Positions 16,463 through 24,970 of a DNA stretch of 64,000 nt are shown one piece after another. Numbering within the stretch: the stretch's first letter is position 1; the number at the start of each line of letters is the position of its first letter. The stretch spans positions 3,906,001 through 3,970,000 of the forward strand of contig NZ_CP014571.1 of the NCBI RefSeq assembly GCF_017357425.1, in the 5' to 3' direction. The notes beneath the pieces were generated by a model, which saw nothing but the letters and a program-made list of their open reading frames with translations, made no database searches and was not told the DNA's origin. The translations under genes and the position numbers were made by a program. Origin of the DNA: Arthrobacter sp. D5-1. GTDB taxonomy: Bacteria; Actinomycetota; Actinomycetes; Actinomycetales; Micrococcaceae.

Positions 16463-17390
16463 TCGGGGCCTCCTTCTGCTGGGTGGTGGATGGTGCGGGC
16501 TGCGTGGACGGCTGGGGCGAGGTGTTGTGTGGCGGCCAGAAATCGCCGGACACGGTCATGGGCTCGCCCAGCAGTTCCGCCCGGATTTCTTCGGCCAGCT
16601 TGAACGTCATGTCGCGGCGCCAAGCGGGGAGCCCGTGGATATCGTCGTGGTACAGCGGCCAGGGAATTGATTCGCCGACGGCGTCAGCCAACGTCCCGGC
16701 GTCGGGAACCTGCCCGGCAGGGAACCTCAGTTGTACCGGCCTTTTGGTCGAGGCAGTCACAGTGATGACCAAGGCGCCGTCGGGGTCGAGCCGTCCGATC
16801 AGCAGCACGCCTGAGCGCCCGAGGTTGCTGAGGGACAAACGCCGGAAGGCAACCCTCGCGGAAAGGGCGCCGGCGGGGAGATGGATACTGCGCAGCAGCT
16901 CTCCCGGCGCCAGGTCAGTCTGCATATCCCCTGTAACGACGTCGGCCACCGGAACTTCCCGGCTGGTGCCATCCGCACTGAGGATGGTGGCGATGCCGTC
17001 CAGTCCGGCGCACAACGACGTCATGGGCCCTGCCGGGAGGCCGGTGCAAATATTGCCGCCCACCGTGGACATGTTCCAGATCTTGAACGAAGCCACGAAC
17101 GAGTCGCAGCAAGGGCGGATCAAGGCCAAGCCAGGCCATTCACGGCTGGCTGCTTCGGCAGTTTGCGGCAAGGCGTACAGCTGCGCAACGGTGCAGGTGG
17201 CGGCGAGTTCGATGCCCTTGTCCGTCACGGTCACGGCGGGCCAGCCGGCCTGGCCAAGGTCAAGAAGCCGTTTGAGGACGGTGCTTCCGTAGGAGAAAAG
17301 GACCGTGCCACCGGCGAGCCAGGCATCGCCGTCGCGCCATTGTGCGGGGTCCGTGGTGGGGACCACGGCCTCGATGGTGTTCATGTCCAT
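16452..17390 (-). CDS. Xanthine dehydrogenase FAD-binding subunit
   Basis: A 312-residue medium subunit that passes electrons from the Fe-S clusters to NAD+ through FAD. The FAD motifs are AGGTVLFSYGS near residue 26 and STVGGNICTGLPAG near residue 110; the CO_deh_flav_C-like domain follows. The C-terminus is Ser/Thr/Pro/Gln-rich tail. Its end overlaps the start of the Fe-S/Mo gene by 11 bp and its start overlaps the XdhC gene end by 10 bp, so the three are translationally coupled. Confidence 0.9.
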   Translation of the reverse strand: MDMNTIEAVVPTTDPAQWRDGDAWLAGGTVLFSYGSTVLKRLLDLGQAGWPAVTVTDKGIELAATCTVAQLYALPQTAEAASREWPGLALIRPCCDSFVASFKIWNMSTVGGNICTGLPAGPMTSLCAGLDGIATILSADGTSREVPVADVVTGDMQTDLAPGELLRSIHLPAGALSARVAFRRLSLSNLGRSGVLLIGRLDPDGALVITVTASTKRPVQLRFPAGQVPDAGTLADAVGESIPWPLYHDDIHGLPAWRRDMTFKLAEEIRAELLGEPMTVSGDFWPPHNTSPQPSTQPAPSTTQQKEAPNGN

Positions 17391-18727
17391 GGGTCCTCCT
17401 GAGTGAGGTGTTGAGGTGCTGGGTGGATCGGAGCCGGGTGAATCGGGCCAATGCTGTCCTTGAGTGAAGGGAAGCCCGGGGTCTTTCCGGCCGCACTGCC
17501 CCCTCGCTCCTGGGCGGCCGCCCCGCGTTCCGCCACGATTTCCGCCGTAATGGATACCGCTACTTCCGCGGGGGTCACGGCGCCAAGGTCCAGTCCGATA
17601 GGTGAATGCAGCCGTTCCAAGGACTCCGGCGTCGTGCCGGCCTCGAGCAAAGCGTCGACGCGCTGGCGATGGCTTCTACGTGATCCCATCGCCCCGACGT
17701 AGGCCAGGTTGAACCGGAGTGCCGTCTCCAGCAAGGGAATATCAAACTTGGGGTCATGGGTCAGGACGCACACCACAGTCCGGTTATCGATGCGGCGGGC
17801 CGCTGCTTCGGCTTCCAGATAGCGGTGCGGCCAATCAGTGACAACTTGGTCTGCCCCCGCGAAGCGGCTTTGCCGGGCGAAGGCAGGCCGGGCATCGCAG
17901 AGGGTGACGTTGTAGCCGAGCAGTTGTCCGGCGGGGAGCAACGCGGCGCCAAAGTCGTTGGCACCAAAGATCAGCATCCGCGCGGCCGGCAAGCGGCTTT
18001 CGACGAATAGTGTGATGGGCTCGGGCTGGGTTTCCTCTTCCTGGTGCTCAGCTGCCCACCTGTCCGTGGTGACCCAGCCATCGATGCAGCCCTCCGGCGG
18101 AGCGAGCCGGACCAAGCCGGCACGTCCGCCCTGGAGCAGCGGCTCCACCTGCGCGGCGGCCGCGAAGAGTGTGGAGGGATGGTCTCCCACCAGCTTGGCC
18201 AGTTCTTCCGATTCCATCGCGCGGAACCTCACAGGATCATGCACGACGACGACACCGCCCGCCGCATCCAGCCTGCGGATCAGCGCCACGGCAGGAGGGG
18301 CCACGGAAGGCTGGGCTTCGGAAGGGTGTGCCGTGGTGGACTGGCCTTTGAAGGATGACAGTCCGGATAAAACCGAAAGTTCAGTGAAAACGGAAAGTTC
18401 CGGAGAGCCTGCTCCGAGCGGCTGGATGTGGACTTCCAGTTCTCCTCCACAGGTGAGCCCTGCAGCGAAGGCGTCCTCGGAACTGTAGCCGAACGACTCA
18501 AGGCGGGGGCCGCCGTCGCGCATTGCTTCCAGGGCCGCTTCCACCACGGCACCTTCCACGCAGCCTCCGGACAGGCTGCCCAGTATTTCGCCATGTTCGG
18601 AGACCATCATGGAGGTCCCCATGGGCCGCGGCACGGAGCCGCCGGTCCCTACGATCGTGGCCACAGCACATCGCTGGCCGGAGACCGCAGGCCGCCAGCT
18701 GCCCAGTGAAGGCATCAGATCCAGCAT
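17381..18727 (-). CDS. XdhC/CoxI-family maturation protein
   Basis: Chaperone that binds molybdopterin and helps sulfurate and insert it into xanthine dehydrogenase. The 448-residue protein has an N-terminal XdhC_CoxI domain (VGTGGSVPRPMGTSM near 27-41; SLSGGCVEGAV near 52-62) and a C-terminal Rossmann domain (IFGANDFG near residue 255; HDPKFDIPLL; VGAMGSRRS near 340). First gene of the xdh operon, with overlaps to the FAD subunit. The middle (~140-150) is a low-complexity Ser/Val/Leu repeat (SVFTELSVLSGLSS). The ATG at 18727 follows AAAAGGACG. Confidence 0.88.
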   Translation of the reverse strand: MLDLMPSLGSWRPAVSGQRCAVATIVGTGGSVPRPMGTSMMVSEHGEILGSLSGGCVEGAVVEAALEAMRDGGPRLESFGYSSEDAFAAGLTCGGELEVHIQPLGAGSPELSVFTELSVLSGLSSFKGQSTTAHPSEAQPSVAPPAVALIRRLDAAGGVVVVHDPVRFRAMESEELAKLVGDHPSTLFAAAAQVEPLLQGGRAGLVRLAPPEGCIDGWVTTDRWAAEHQEEETQPEPITLFVESRLPAARMLIFGANDFGAALLPAGQLLGYNVTLCDARPAFARQSRFAGADQVVTDWPHRYLEAEAAARRIDNRTVVCVLTHDPKFDIPLLETALRFNLAYVGAMGSRRSHRQRVDALLEAGTTPESLERLHSPIGLDLGAVTPAEVAVSITAEIVAERGAAAQERGGSAAGKTPGFPSLKDSIGPIHPAPIHPAPQHLTQEDPWT

Positions 18728-19057
18728 GGCAACACGTCCTTTTTCCAGGTGTCCCGGCCGGGTGGCCCGGCCGGAGCAGTGCGCGATCTTGCCTCATATT
18801 CTCATTTCCAGAGGTTGTTGAGGGGAAGTCGCGGCTAAGTCAGTAAGAGTTCAGTCAGTCAGAGTTCATAGGAACGGGGGCAAGGGCTTCATCTCCCTGC
18901 CCCCGTTCCTTGACGGAGCGTCGACCGCCCAACCGCCGCCCGCCGTCGTGCCTGTATTAAGAGGACGACGACGGCGGACGCCTATTCGTGCGGTGGGTAC
19001 CGACGGACCGCCGATCAGAGTGCCGGAATGACCGCCGGCGCGGGGTGCGGCTCCGGG
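18728..19057. other. 330-bp gap between xdhC and the NCS2 permease, without a gene
   Basis: Holds the presumed xdh promoter region, the terminator at 18870-18910 and a second hairpin (CCGCCGTCGT at 18940-18949 pairing with 18968-18977). No open frame with a ribosome-binding site and no palindrome of the TTCC-N7-GGAA type was found, so xdh may not share that operator. Confidence 0.6.
18870..18910 (-). terminator. Intrinsic terminator after the NCS2 permease operon
   Basis: Perfect 13-bp stem (AGGAACGGGGGCA at 18870-18882 with the complement 18898-18910). It lies downstream of the permease gene on the minus strand and upstream of xdhC. Confidence 0.75.
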
Positions 19058-20641
19058 TCAGACGCCCATCAGGGCGTTGATGGGGCCGCGGGCGAAGTAG
19101 ATGATGAAGCCTGCCGTGACCACCCACATGAGCGGGTGAACTTTCTTGGCCTTACCCGACGCTGCGCTGATCACGGCGAAGGAGATAAATCCGACGCCGA
19201 TGCCGTTGGCGATCGAGTAGGTCAGCGGCATGGTCACGATGGTCAGGAACGCAGGGAGCGCGATGGAGAACTTGGTGAACTTGATCTCGCGGATCTGCGC
19301 CATCATCATTGCACCCACCACCACCAGGGCTGCTGCTGCAACTTCCAGCGGCACCACCGAGGTGAGCGGCGTGAAGAACATCGAACCCAGGAACAACAGG
19401 CCGGTGACCACGGAGGCCAAGCCGGTACGGGCACCTTCGCCGATGCCGGCAGCGGAGTCGATGTAGACGGTGTTGGATGAACCGGACGTTGCGCCACCCA
19501 CCACTGCGCCCATGCCTTCAACAATGAAAGCCGACTTCAGCTTGGGGAAGGTACCGTCCTTGTGTGCCACGCCTGCGCTCTTGGCCAGGCCGGTCATGGT
19601 GCCCATGGCGTCGAAGAAATTGGTGAACACCAGGGTGAAGACCAACATGGTGGCCGCCAATCCACCGATCCTGGCGAAGGAGCCGAAGAGATCGAACTGG
19701 CCCACCAGGCTAAGGTCCGGGACGGACACCAGCTGGCTGGACAGGATGGGTACGTTGAGGTGCCAGCCGCCGGGGTTGTCGGCGCTGCCTGGACCAATGC
19801 GGAACACGGCCTCGGCAACAGCGGCGAGGACAGTGGTGGCGACGATGCCGATCAGGAGGCCGCCTTGGATTTTGCGTGCCACGAGGATGCCCATGGTCAG
19901 CAGTCCGATGATGAAGACAAGGGTGGGGATGGAGGTGATGGAGCCGTTGTCGCCGAGCTGAACCGGTGGGCCGCCCGTGGTGGCGCGGACAAAGCCGGAG
20001 TCCACAAAGCCGATGAAGGCGATGAACAAGCCGATGCCAACGGTGATGGCTGCCTTGAGCTCCTTGGGAACTGCCTTGAAGATCGCCGTCCGGGCGCCGG
20101 TGGCACCGAAGATGACAATCAGGATGCCGTTGATGACCACAAGTCCCATGGCTTCAGGCCACGTGACTTCCTGGATCACCGCGACGGCCAGGAAGGAGTT
20201 AATGCCCAGCCCGGCCGCGAGGCCGAAGGGCAGGTTGGCGATGAGACCGAAAACAATGGTCATGACGCCGGCGGTCAGGCCGGTGACGGCGCCAACCTGT
20301 GCAGCCGAAAGCCAGCCGCCGGCGACGTCGGTGGGAGCGTTTTCTGCCGAGAAGCCGCCAAGGATCAGCGGGTTCAGGATGACGATGTACGCCATGGTGA
20401 AGAACGTGACCAGGCCGCCGCGGAATTCGCGGGCCAGCGTGGATCCACGCTTGGAGATCTGGAAGAACTTGTCCAGGAAGGAGTTCGACACCGGGGGCTT
20501 CTTGTTGCCACCTGCCAGGCCGGTTGCCGTGTGCTTTGCCGCTGTGGGCTCTGCGCTGTCTCCCTGGGGAAAGAGCGCAGCCTGCTTTTCAGCTGCTGTC
20601 TGCTTTTCAGCGGAATTATCCAGGATTGTCATGTCAGCCAC
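19058..20641 (-). CDS. NCS2/AzgA-type purine permease
   Basis: Membrane carrier of the AzgA branch (hypoxanthine, guanine, adenine uptake), 527 residues from the GTG at 20641; ATG 20632 (MTILDNSAEK) is an alternative. A hydrophilic N-terminal segment of ~70 residues precedes about 12 helices. Family blocks are FFTMAYIVILNPLI near 90, GLGINSFLAVAVI near 145 and FDAMGTMTGLAKSAG near 355. It starts 6 bp after the guanine deaminase stop, so uptake and deamination of guanine are made together. Confidence 0.9.
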   Translation of the reverse strand: MADMTILDNSAEKQTAAEKQAALFPQGDSAEPTAAKHTATGLAGGNKKPPVSNSFLDKFFQISKRGSTLAREFRGGLVTFFTMAYIVILNPLILGGFSAENAPTDVAGGWLSAAQVGAVTGLTAGVMTIVFGLIANLPFGLAAGLGINSFLAVAVIQEVTWPEAMGLVVINGILIVIFGATGARTAIFKAVPKELKAAITVGIGLFIAFIGFVDSGFVRATTGGPPVQLGDNGSITSIPTLVFIIGLLTMGILVARKIQGGLLIGIVATTVLAAVAEAVFRIGPGSADNPGGWHLNVPILSSQLVSVPDLSLVGQFDLFGSFARIGGLAATMLVFTLVFTNFFDAMGTMTGLAKSAGVAHKDGTFPKLKSAFIVEGMGAVVGGATSGSSNTVYIDSAAGIGEGARTGLASVVTGLLFLGSMFFTPLTSVVPLEVAAAALVVVGAMMMAQIREIKFTKFSIALPAFLTIVTMPLTYSIANGIGVGFISFAVISAASGKAKKVHPLMWVVTAGFIIYFARGPINALMGV

Positions 20642-20647
20642 CGGGCC

Positions 20648-21142
20648 CTAGTAGTCAATCCTGGAATCAAGCGTGTTCCATGTGTTGAACGGCTGGAGGG
20701 CCGCCGGAGCCTGGGGGTCGCCCAGTTCCAGCTTGGCTACCGGCATCAGCGCGTCCCGGTTGTCATTCTCGAAGTACTCGTAGAAGACAGCGTCATCGAA
20801 GCCGACGGATGCGGCGTCGTGACGGTCTGCGGCAAAGAACACGCGGTCAACGCGTGCCCAGAGTGCGGAGGCCAGGCACATGGGGCATGGCTCGCAGCTG
20901 GTGTAGAGGGTTGCTCCGCTGAGATCGAAGGTTCCCAGTTCGCGGCAGGCGTTGCGGATGGCCGTGACTTCTGCGTGGGCGGTGGGATCGTTCGTGGCGG
21001 TGACGCGGTTGACGCCTTCGAAGGCTCGTCCGTCCGCGGTGACAATGACGGCGCCGAACGGGCCCCCACTGTTGAGGACATTGGCTGTAGCCAGCTCAAT
21101 GGATGTGGCCAGGAATTGCTCGGCCGTGACGGTTGTACTCAT
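20648..21142 (-). CDS. guaD: Guanine deaminase, cytidine-deaminase fold
   Basis: Zn hydrolase converting guanine to xanthine. The 164-residue protein has the CDA-fold zinc site: H56-A-E58 with E58 as proton shuttle, and P85-C86-P-M-C89. The family C-terminus swaps between subunits; here it carries DDAVFYEYFENDNR. The start ATG 21142 follows AAGGAAG. It is the first gene of an operon with an AzgA-type permease and upstream of xanthine dehydrogenase. A second, unrelated guanine-type deaminase fold (amidohydrolase) is encoded divergently. Confidence 0.88.
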   Translation of the reverse strand: MSTTVTAEQFLATSIELATANVLNSGGPFGAVIVTADGRAFEGVNRVTATNDPTAHAEVTAIRNACRELGTFDLSGATLYTSCEPCPMCLASALWARVDRVFFAADRHDAASVGFDDAVFYEYFENDNRDALMPVAKLELGDPQAPAALQPFNTWNTLDSRIDY

Positions 21143-21553
21143 GTTGCGACTTCCTTAGTGCTGAGGAAGCCAGGTGACCTATGTGGGGGCGCTACAGAGA
21201 AGAGCTCCAGTTAGCTTGGTTACCAGGCTTCAGCATGTGCGATGAAGGTTAAGTTGCGCCTGGTAGATAGCTTCCCGAGGTCCGGGTGCCCGCCTTTGGC
21301 AGTTAGAGCGTAGCACCAGCTTTGTGAGCCGCGCCATAGTTTTTTGAAAACTTAATTTCGTCATGCGAAATTACTTATTCCACGGTTCTGGTGGCCGAAT
21401 GTGACCGGGGACGCCCCACGGACGTTGACCGCCGCCGTCGGGCATTCTACGCTTTTCGGACTGGGCCGCATTCTGACGGTCCGGCACCTGGATCAGCAGA
21501 CAGGGCCTAACTGAGCTGGAACGCGTACACGCCGACCAGACAAGGAACCTGTC
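21143..21553. other. 410-bp divergent intergenic region with a TTTC-N7-GAAA palindrome
   Basis: Lies between guaD (minus) and the 8-oxoguanine-deaminase-like gene (plus). TTTCGTCATGCGAAA at 21356-21370 is a dyad within AATTTCGTCATGCGAAATT and is a relaxed form of the TTCC-N7-GGAA sites. Short GC-rich hairpins occur around 21270-21300 in the guaD leader. I searched by eye for purine-riboswitch-like cores and saw none. No gene is supported here. Confidence 0.45.
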
Positions 21554-22897
21554 ATGACCCCACTTTGGATCAAGAATCCGTTGGGCATTTTCACCGCTAA
21601 CGACCTCGACGCCGGTGGCGGCCTGGTGGTTTCCGACGGGAAAATCGTAGAGCTGGTGCCTTCGGGCGGGCAGCCTTCATCTCCCGCCGACGTCTTTGAT
21701 GCCTCCTCCCACGTGGTCCTGCCCGGCCTCATCAACACGCACCACCACTTCTACCAAACGCTCACCCGCGCGTGGGGTCCCGTGGCCAACGCTCCCCTGT
21801 TCCCATGGCTCCAGAACCTGTACCCGGTGTGGGCGCGGCTGACGCCCCGGAGCCTTGAGCTTGCCGTACAGGTTGCGCTGGCTGAGCTGCTGCTTTCCGG
21901 CTGCACCACCGCTGCCGACCACCACTACCTCTTCCCCGACGGCATGGAAGACGCGATTGACATTGAGGTTGCAGCCGTACGTTCCATGGGCATGCGCGCT
22001 ACCTTGACCCGCGGGTCCATGACCTTGGGAGAGGACGACGGCGGACTGCCGCCCAGGACCACGGTCCAGTCACCTGAGGCGATCCTTGCGGACAGCGAAC
22101 GGCTCATTCGCCAGTATCACGAGACCGGTGACGGAGCCGTTGTGCAGATCGCGCTGGCCCCCTGCTCGCCCTTCTCCGTGACCAAGGAAATCATGGCCGA
22201 GAGTGCCGCCATGGCCGAACGATTCGATGTCCGGTTGCACACGCATTTAGCCGAGACCATTGATGAAGAAGACTTCTGCCGGTCCATGTTTGGACTGCGG
22301 ACCGTGGATTACCTGGAGTCCGTGGGTTGGCTGGGCAACCGGACCTGGCTGGGACACGGCATCCACTTCAACGACGAGGAGATCGCCAGGCTGGGAGCGG
22401 CCGGCACAGCCGTCGCGCATTGCCCCACCTCCAACATGCGCCTGGCCTCCGGAACCGCGAGGGTCCTGGAACTCGAGGCTGCGGGTGTTCCCGTAGGGCT
22501 GGGAGTGGACGGATCGGCGTCGAACGATGCTTCCAACATGATCCTCGAAGCCCGGCAGGCACTGTATTTGCAGCGGCTCCGCTACGGCGCCTCGGTTCCT
22601 GTAGAGCGGGCCCTTGGCTGGGCCACCCGTGGATCCGCCGCGGTTCTTGGGCGCTCCGACATTGGGCAACTGGCTCCGGGTTTGCAGGCGGACTTGGCCC
22701 TGTTCAAACCCGACTCCTTGCGATTCTCGGGCAGCCACGACCCCGTTGCCGCGTTGCTGCTCTGCGGTGCGGACCGTGCCGACCGGGTGATGGTGGGGGG
22801 TGCTTGGCGGGTGGTTGACGGTGCGATTCCGGGGCTGGACGTCGCCGGTCTGATCGCTGAGCACTCGGCGGCGGCACGGAAGTTGGTTGCGGGGTAG
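21554..22897 (+). CDS. 8-oxoguanine deaminase-like amidohydrolase
   Basis: A 447-residue TIM-barrel metal hydrolase of the cytosine/8-oxoguanine deaminase group. It has the HxH metal motif (H63, H65 in NTHHHFYQ), a third His in HTHLAET near 230, HGIHFNDEE near 268, the S-N-M block CPTSNMRLASG and the metal Asp in GVDGSASND near 317. The NTHHHFYQTLTRAW stretch is typical of 8-oxoguanine deaminase, which yields urate-family products. The ATG at 21554 follows AAGGAACC. It is divergent from guaD, consistent with purine catabolism. Isocytosine or other purine substrates cannot be ruled out. Confidence 0.85.
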   Translation: MTPLWIKNPLGIFTANDLDAGGGLVVSDGKIVELVPSGGQPSSPADVFDASSHVVLPGLINTHHHFYQTLTRAWGPVANAPLFPWLQNLYPVWARLTPRSLELAVQVALAELLLSGCTTAADHHYLFPDGMEDAIDIEVAAVRSMGMRATLTRGSMTLGEDDGGLPPRTTVQSPEAILADSERLIRQYHETGDGAVVQIALAPCSPFSVTKEIMAESAAMAERFDVRLHTHLAETIDEEDFCRSMFGLRTVDYLESVGWLGNRTWLGHGIHFNDEEIARLGAAGTAVAHCPTSNMRLASGTARVLELEAAGVPVGLGVDGSASNDASNMILEARQALYLQRLRYGASVPVERALGWATRGSAAVLGRSDIGQLAPGLQADLALFKPDSLRFSGSHDPVAALLLCGADRADRVMVGGAWRVVDGAIPGLDVAGLIAEHSAAARKLVAG

Positions 22898-22913
22898 GTT
22901 CGGTGCCGCTTGC

Positions 22914-22984
22914 GCGAGATCGCCGGAACGCGTCCATTTCACAGGGAACGTTCCGGCGATTTCGCACTATTCCGGCGATCTCGC
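22914..22984. repeat. REP-like element, family A, copy 1 (one left arm, two right arms)
   Basis: Left arm GCGAGATCGCCGGAACG (22914-22930) can pair with either CGTTCCGGCGATTTCGC (22949-22965) or TTCCGGCGATCTCGC (22970-22984). It lies between convergent genes. Related copies are at 36255-36309, 47425-47475 and, inside a gene, 61663-61697. Confidence 0.75.
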
Positions 22985-23002
22985 TGCCGACCGCCAGTTG
23001 TA

Positions 23003-24592
23003 TCAGATCGTGATCTTGTAGATGTGATGTGTGTACTCGTTGGCGAACGAGTCTGTGAACTTTCCGTTCTGGACAGAGATGGTGCGGTTCTCGCCCACAA
23101 CCTCCACCTGCGTACCGGTGATCCCGGCCGGGAGGGTGAACGTCTTGGAACCTGTACCGCCGTTCAAGCCGATGCCTGCGAAGAGGTAGGCACTTCCATC
23201 CTTCGCCTTAAGCATCGTGTCCGTGCCCGCGGCGCCTGCGTCCCACACATAGCTCTGCGTGTTGAGTACAGGTGCCAAGGACTGGATACCGGCTAGGGCA
23301 GCCTTGATCTTCGCCTTCCTGTCAGCCGGCGCCTGAACCAGTGAGTACGTCCCGAAGCCTGCCTGGCCATTGTTGTTGTGCTGGAAGATACTGATCCCGC
23401 GTGCCTCATGGATGATGCCGGACCACATAGCGCCTTCCATCTGTTCCGGTGTGATGGTGCGGTCATTGGAGGCATTCAGGAACGGGCGTGCCGACTCAAC
23501 AAATATCCAGTTCGGATGGATACCCGGCGTCGACTGGAACTTGCGCATCTGGTCAATCTGCCAGCCGTAGGCCGCCGAGGTAGCAGTGTTCGCACCCTCC
23601 GGCCATGCCGGCGTCCGGTTCAACTCGTCCTGCAGATCCGCCCGCGTGTACATGTAGTTATCCACGGATGCCGCGTCAACAGCAGACATGAAGTCATCCA
23701 TGAGCCCCGGCGCCCAATAGGTTCCCAGGATGCCCTTGGAATAGTTGGCGAACGCAAACCTGCCGTCGTTGAACCCACGGATCTGGGCCACCTTGTTCTT
23801 CATCTGCTGAAGGTTCTGCTCATATGTTGAACCGTTGCAGCCAAGCCCCAGCATGTCGCACTCGTCATAGGTGTCCCAGCCAACCACGTTCGGGTTGCTG
23901 CCCACTTCACTCCGGGACCATTCTGTTCCGGCGATGACCAGCATTCCCGTGTTCGTAATGGACGCCATCGTGGAACCGTCATGCTCGGCGTTCTGGTAAA
24001 CGTTCACGCCAATGTCCTTCAATTGGGTGGCGTGCTCAGGTTTTCCGTAATAGACGCTGACGGGGAACAGATTAGGGTTGTTAAGCTTCGCTGCGCCGGG
24101 GAACTTTGCCCAGTACGCAGGGCCACCATCCCAGGGAACCCGAGCCAGATTGGCGAGGGTGCCGGTGGTTGGAGTTGTGGGGGTTGGGGTGGGCGTCGGG
24201 GTGGGCGTCGGCGTCGGCGTCGGCGTCGGGCTTTCGCTCGTCTCCGTCGGCGTCGGCGTCGGCGTTGGCGTCGGGCCAACCGTCGCCGCACTCGGCGAAG
24301 GCGTCGGGGACGGGCTTTCGCTCGTCTCCGTCGGCGAAGGCGTCGGGGACGGGCTTTCGCTCGTCTCCGTCGGCGAAGGCGTCGGGGACGGGCTTTCGCT
24401 CGTCTCCGTCGGCGAAGGCGTCGGGGTCGGGCTTTCGCTCGTCTCCGTCGGCGAAGGCGTCGGGGTCGGGCTTACGGTAGTCGGACTCGGCGATGCTTCC
24501 GTGGCAGTTATAGTCGGTGTCGGTGTCGGCGTCGTGCACCCTGCCAGAGCCAACGCGATCACCGCCCCAAGCATTGAGACCTTGAGTTTCAT
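23003..24592 (-). CDS. Repeat-linker lipoprotein with a glycoside-hydrolase-like C-terminal domain
   Basis: Predicted surface lipoprotein of 529 residues from ATG 24592, which follows AAAGGA. The signal peptide ends in a lipobox LALAGC with C19. Residues ~28-130 are Thr/Pro/Ser repeats, with about five near-identical 13-residue units ([13 protein letters not shown]) followed by TP dipeptides; this looks like a wall-spanning stalk. The remaining ~390 residues read like a secreted TIM-barrel glycosidase: [36 protein letters not shown] and a C-terminal beta-domain ending in HHIYKITI. I cannot assign a glycoside hydrolase family. The acidic residues WDTYDE and the FVESA Glu are candidates for catalysis. 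Long unexplained 5' leader. Confidence 0.72.
   Translation of the reverse strand: MKLKVSMLGAVIALALAGCTTPTPTPTITATEASPSPTTVSPTPTPSPTETSESPTPTPSPTETSESPSPTPSPTETSESPSPTPSPTETSESPSPTPSPSAATVGPTPTPTPTPTETSESPTPTPTPTPTPTPTPTPTTPTTGTLANLARVPWDGGPAYWAKFPGAAKLNNPNLFPVSVYYGKPEHATQLKDIGVNVYQNAEHDGSTMASITNTGMLVIAGTEWSRSEVGSNPNVVGWDTYDECDMLGLGCNGSTYEQNLQQMKNKVAQIRGFNDGRFAFANYSKGILGTYWAPGLMDDFMSAVDAASVDNYMYTRADLQDELNRTPAWPEGANTATSAAYGWQIDQMRKFQSTPGIHPNWIFVESARPFLNASNDRTITPEQMEGAMWSGIIHEARGISIFQHNNNGQAGFGTYSLVQAPADRKAKIKAALAGIQSLAPVLNTQSYVWDAGAAGTDTMLKAKDGSAYLFAGIGLNGGTGSKTFTLPAGITGTQVEVVGENRTISVQNGKFTDSFANEYTHHIYKITI
24291..24474 (-). repeat. 39-bp tandem repeat in the lipoprotein stalk
   Basis: About five direct copies of a 39-bp unit (13 codons) that encode [13 protein letters not shown] with Ser/Thr swaps at one position. 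The units differ at few bases, so copy number could change by slippage or recombination and alter stalk length. Confidence 0.85.
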
Positions 24593-24970
24593 GACAGTGT
24601 TCCTTTGGGGTAGCAGCCACAAGCAGGCTGCTGCGTTGCCGGAATCCCCACACCCGGCTCTCGTTGTCACCTGCCGAGGCAGGGATTTTCGGCCGGGGAT
24701 CGTGACCCGGCACGGCTCGATGACGAGCGTCCGTATTACTCGACATGCTGCGGTGCGACGCGTGCGGACGTAAGGCCGGCGCCATCGAGCGAGCAAACGC
24801 AACCCCTCAGTCAGGGTCGCCACGGCCTTCAAGACCCAAGGGGGTGGCCGTCAGCCCAGCTTACGTGAAGCCCCCAGCGCCCCGCCGATTGTTACGCAGA
24901 TCACATTCCACCATTTCGATGCTTCGCTGCGCATAAGACGGTAGGAGTCGCCCAATGCGCAGGGATTCGT
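24593..24970 (-). other. 378-bp gene-free leader of the lipoprotein gene
   Basis: No open frame is supported. Close to the start codon a stem AGCAGCC-N7-GGCTGCT (24612-24632) lies right before the ribosome-binding site. A little upstream are CCTGCCTCGGCAGG and a longer pairing GCCG..AATCCC with GGGATT..CGGC. Together these could form a structured 5' UTR. I compared it from memory with c-di-AMP, c-di-GMP, TPP, glycine and cobalamin motifs and found no match. One dispersed repeat copy lies at 24918-24949. Confidence 0.4.
24918..24949 (-). repeat. Dispersed repeat C, copy 1 (inverted)
   Basis: On the minus strand this reads GACTCCTACCGTCT, four bases, then GCAGCGAAGCATC, matching the cores of copies 2 and 3 on the other side of the broken DUF559 gene, but in opposite orientation. 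Confidence 0.7.

Noticed and set aside
24291..24474. Tandem 39-bp repeats as a CRISPR array
   Set aside because: The repeats are contiguous without spacers and are in frame within a lipoprotein as 13-residue units.
24593..24917. c-di-AMP (ydaO-type) riboswitch in the lipoprotein leader
   Set aside because: The conserved blocks I know for that class are not visible in the transcript orientation; only generic hairpins remain.
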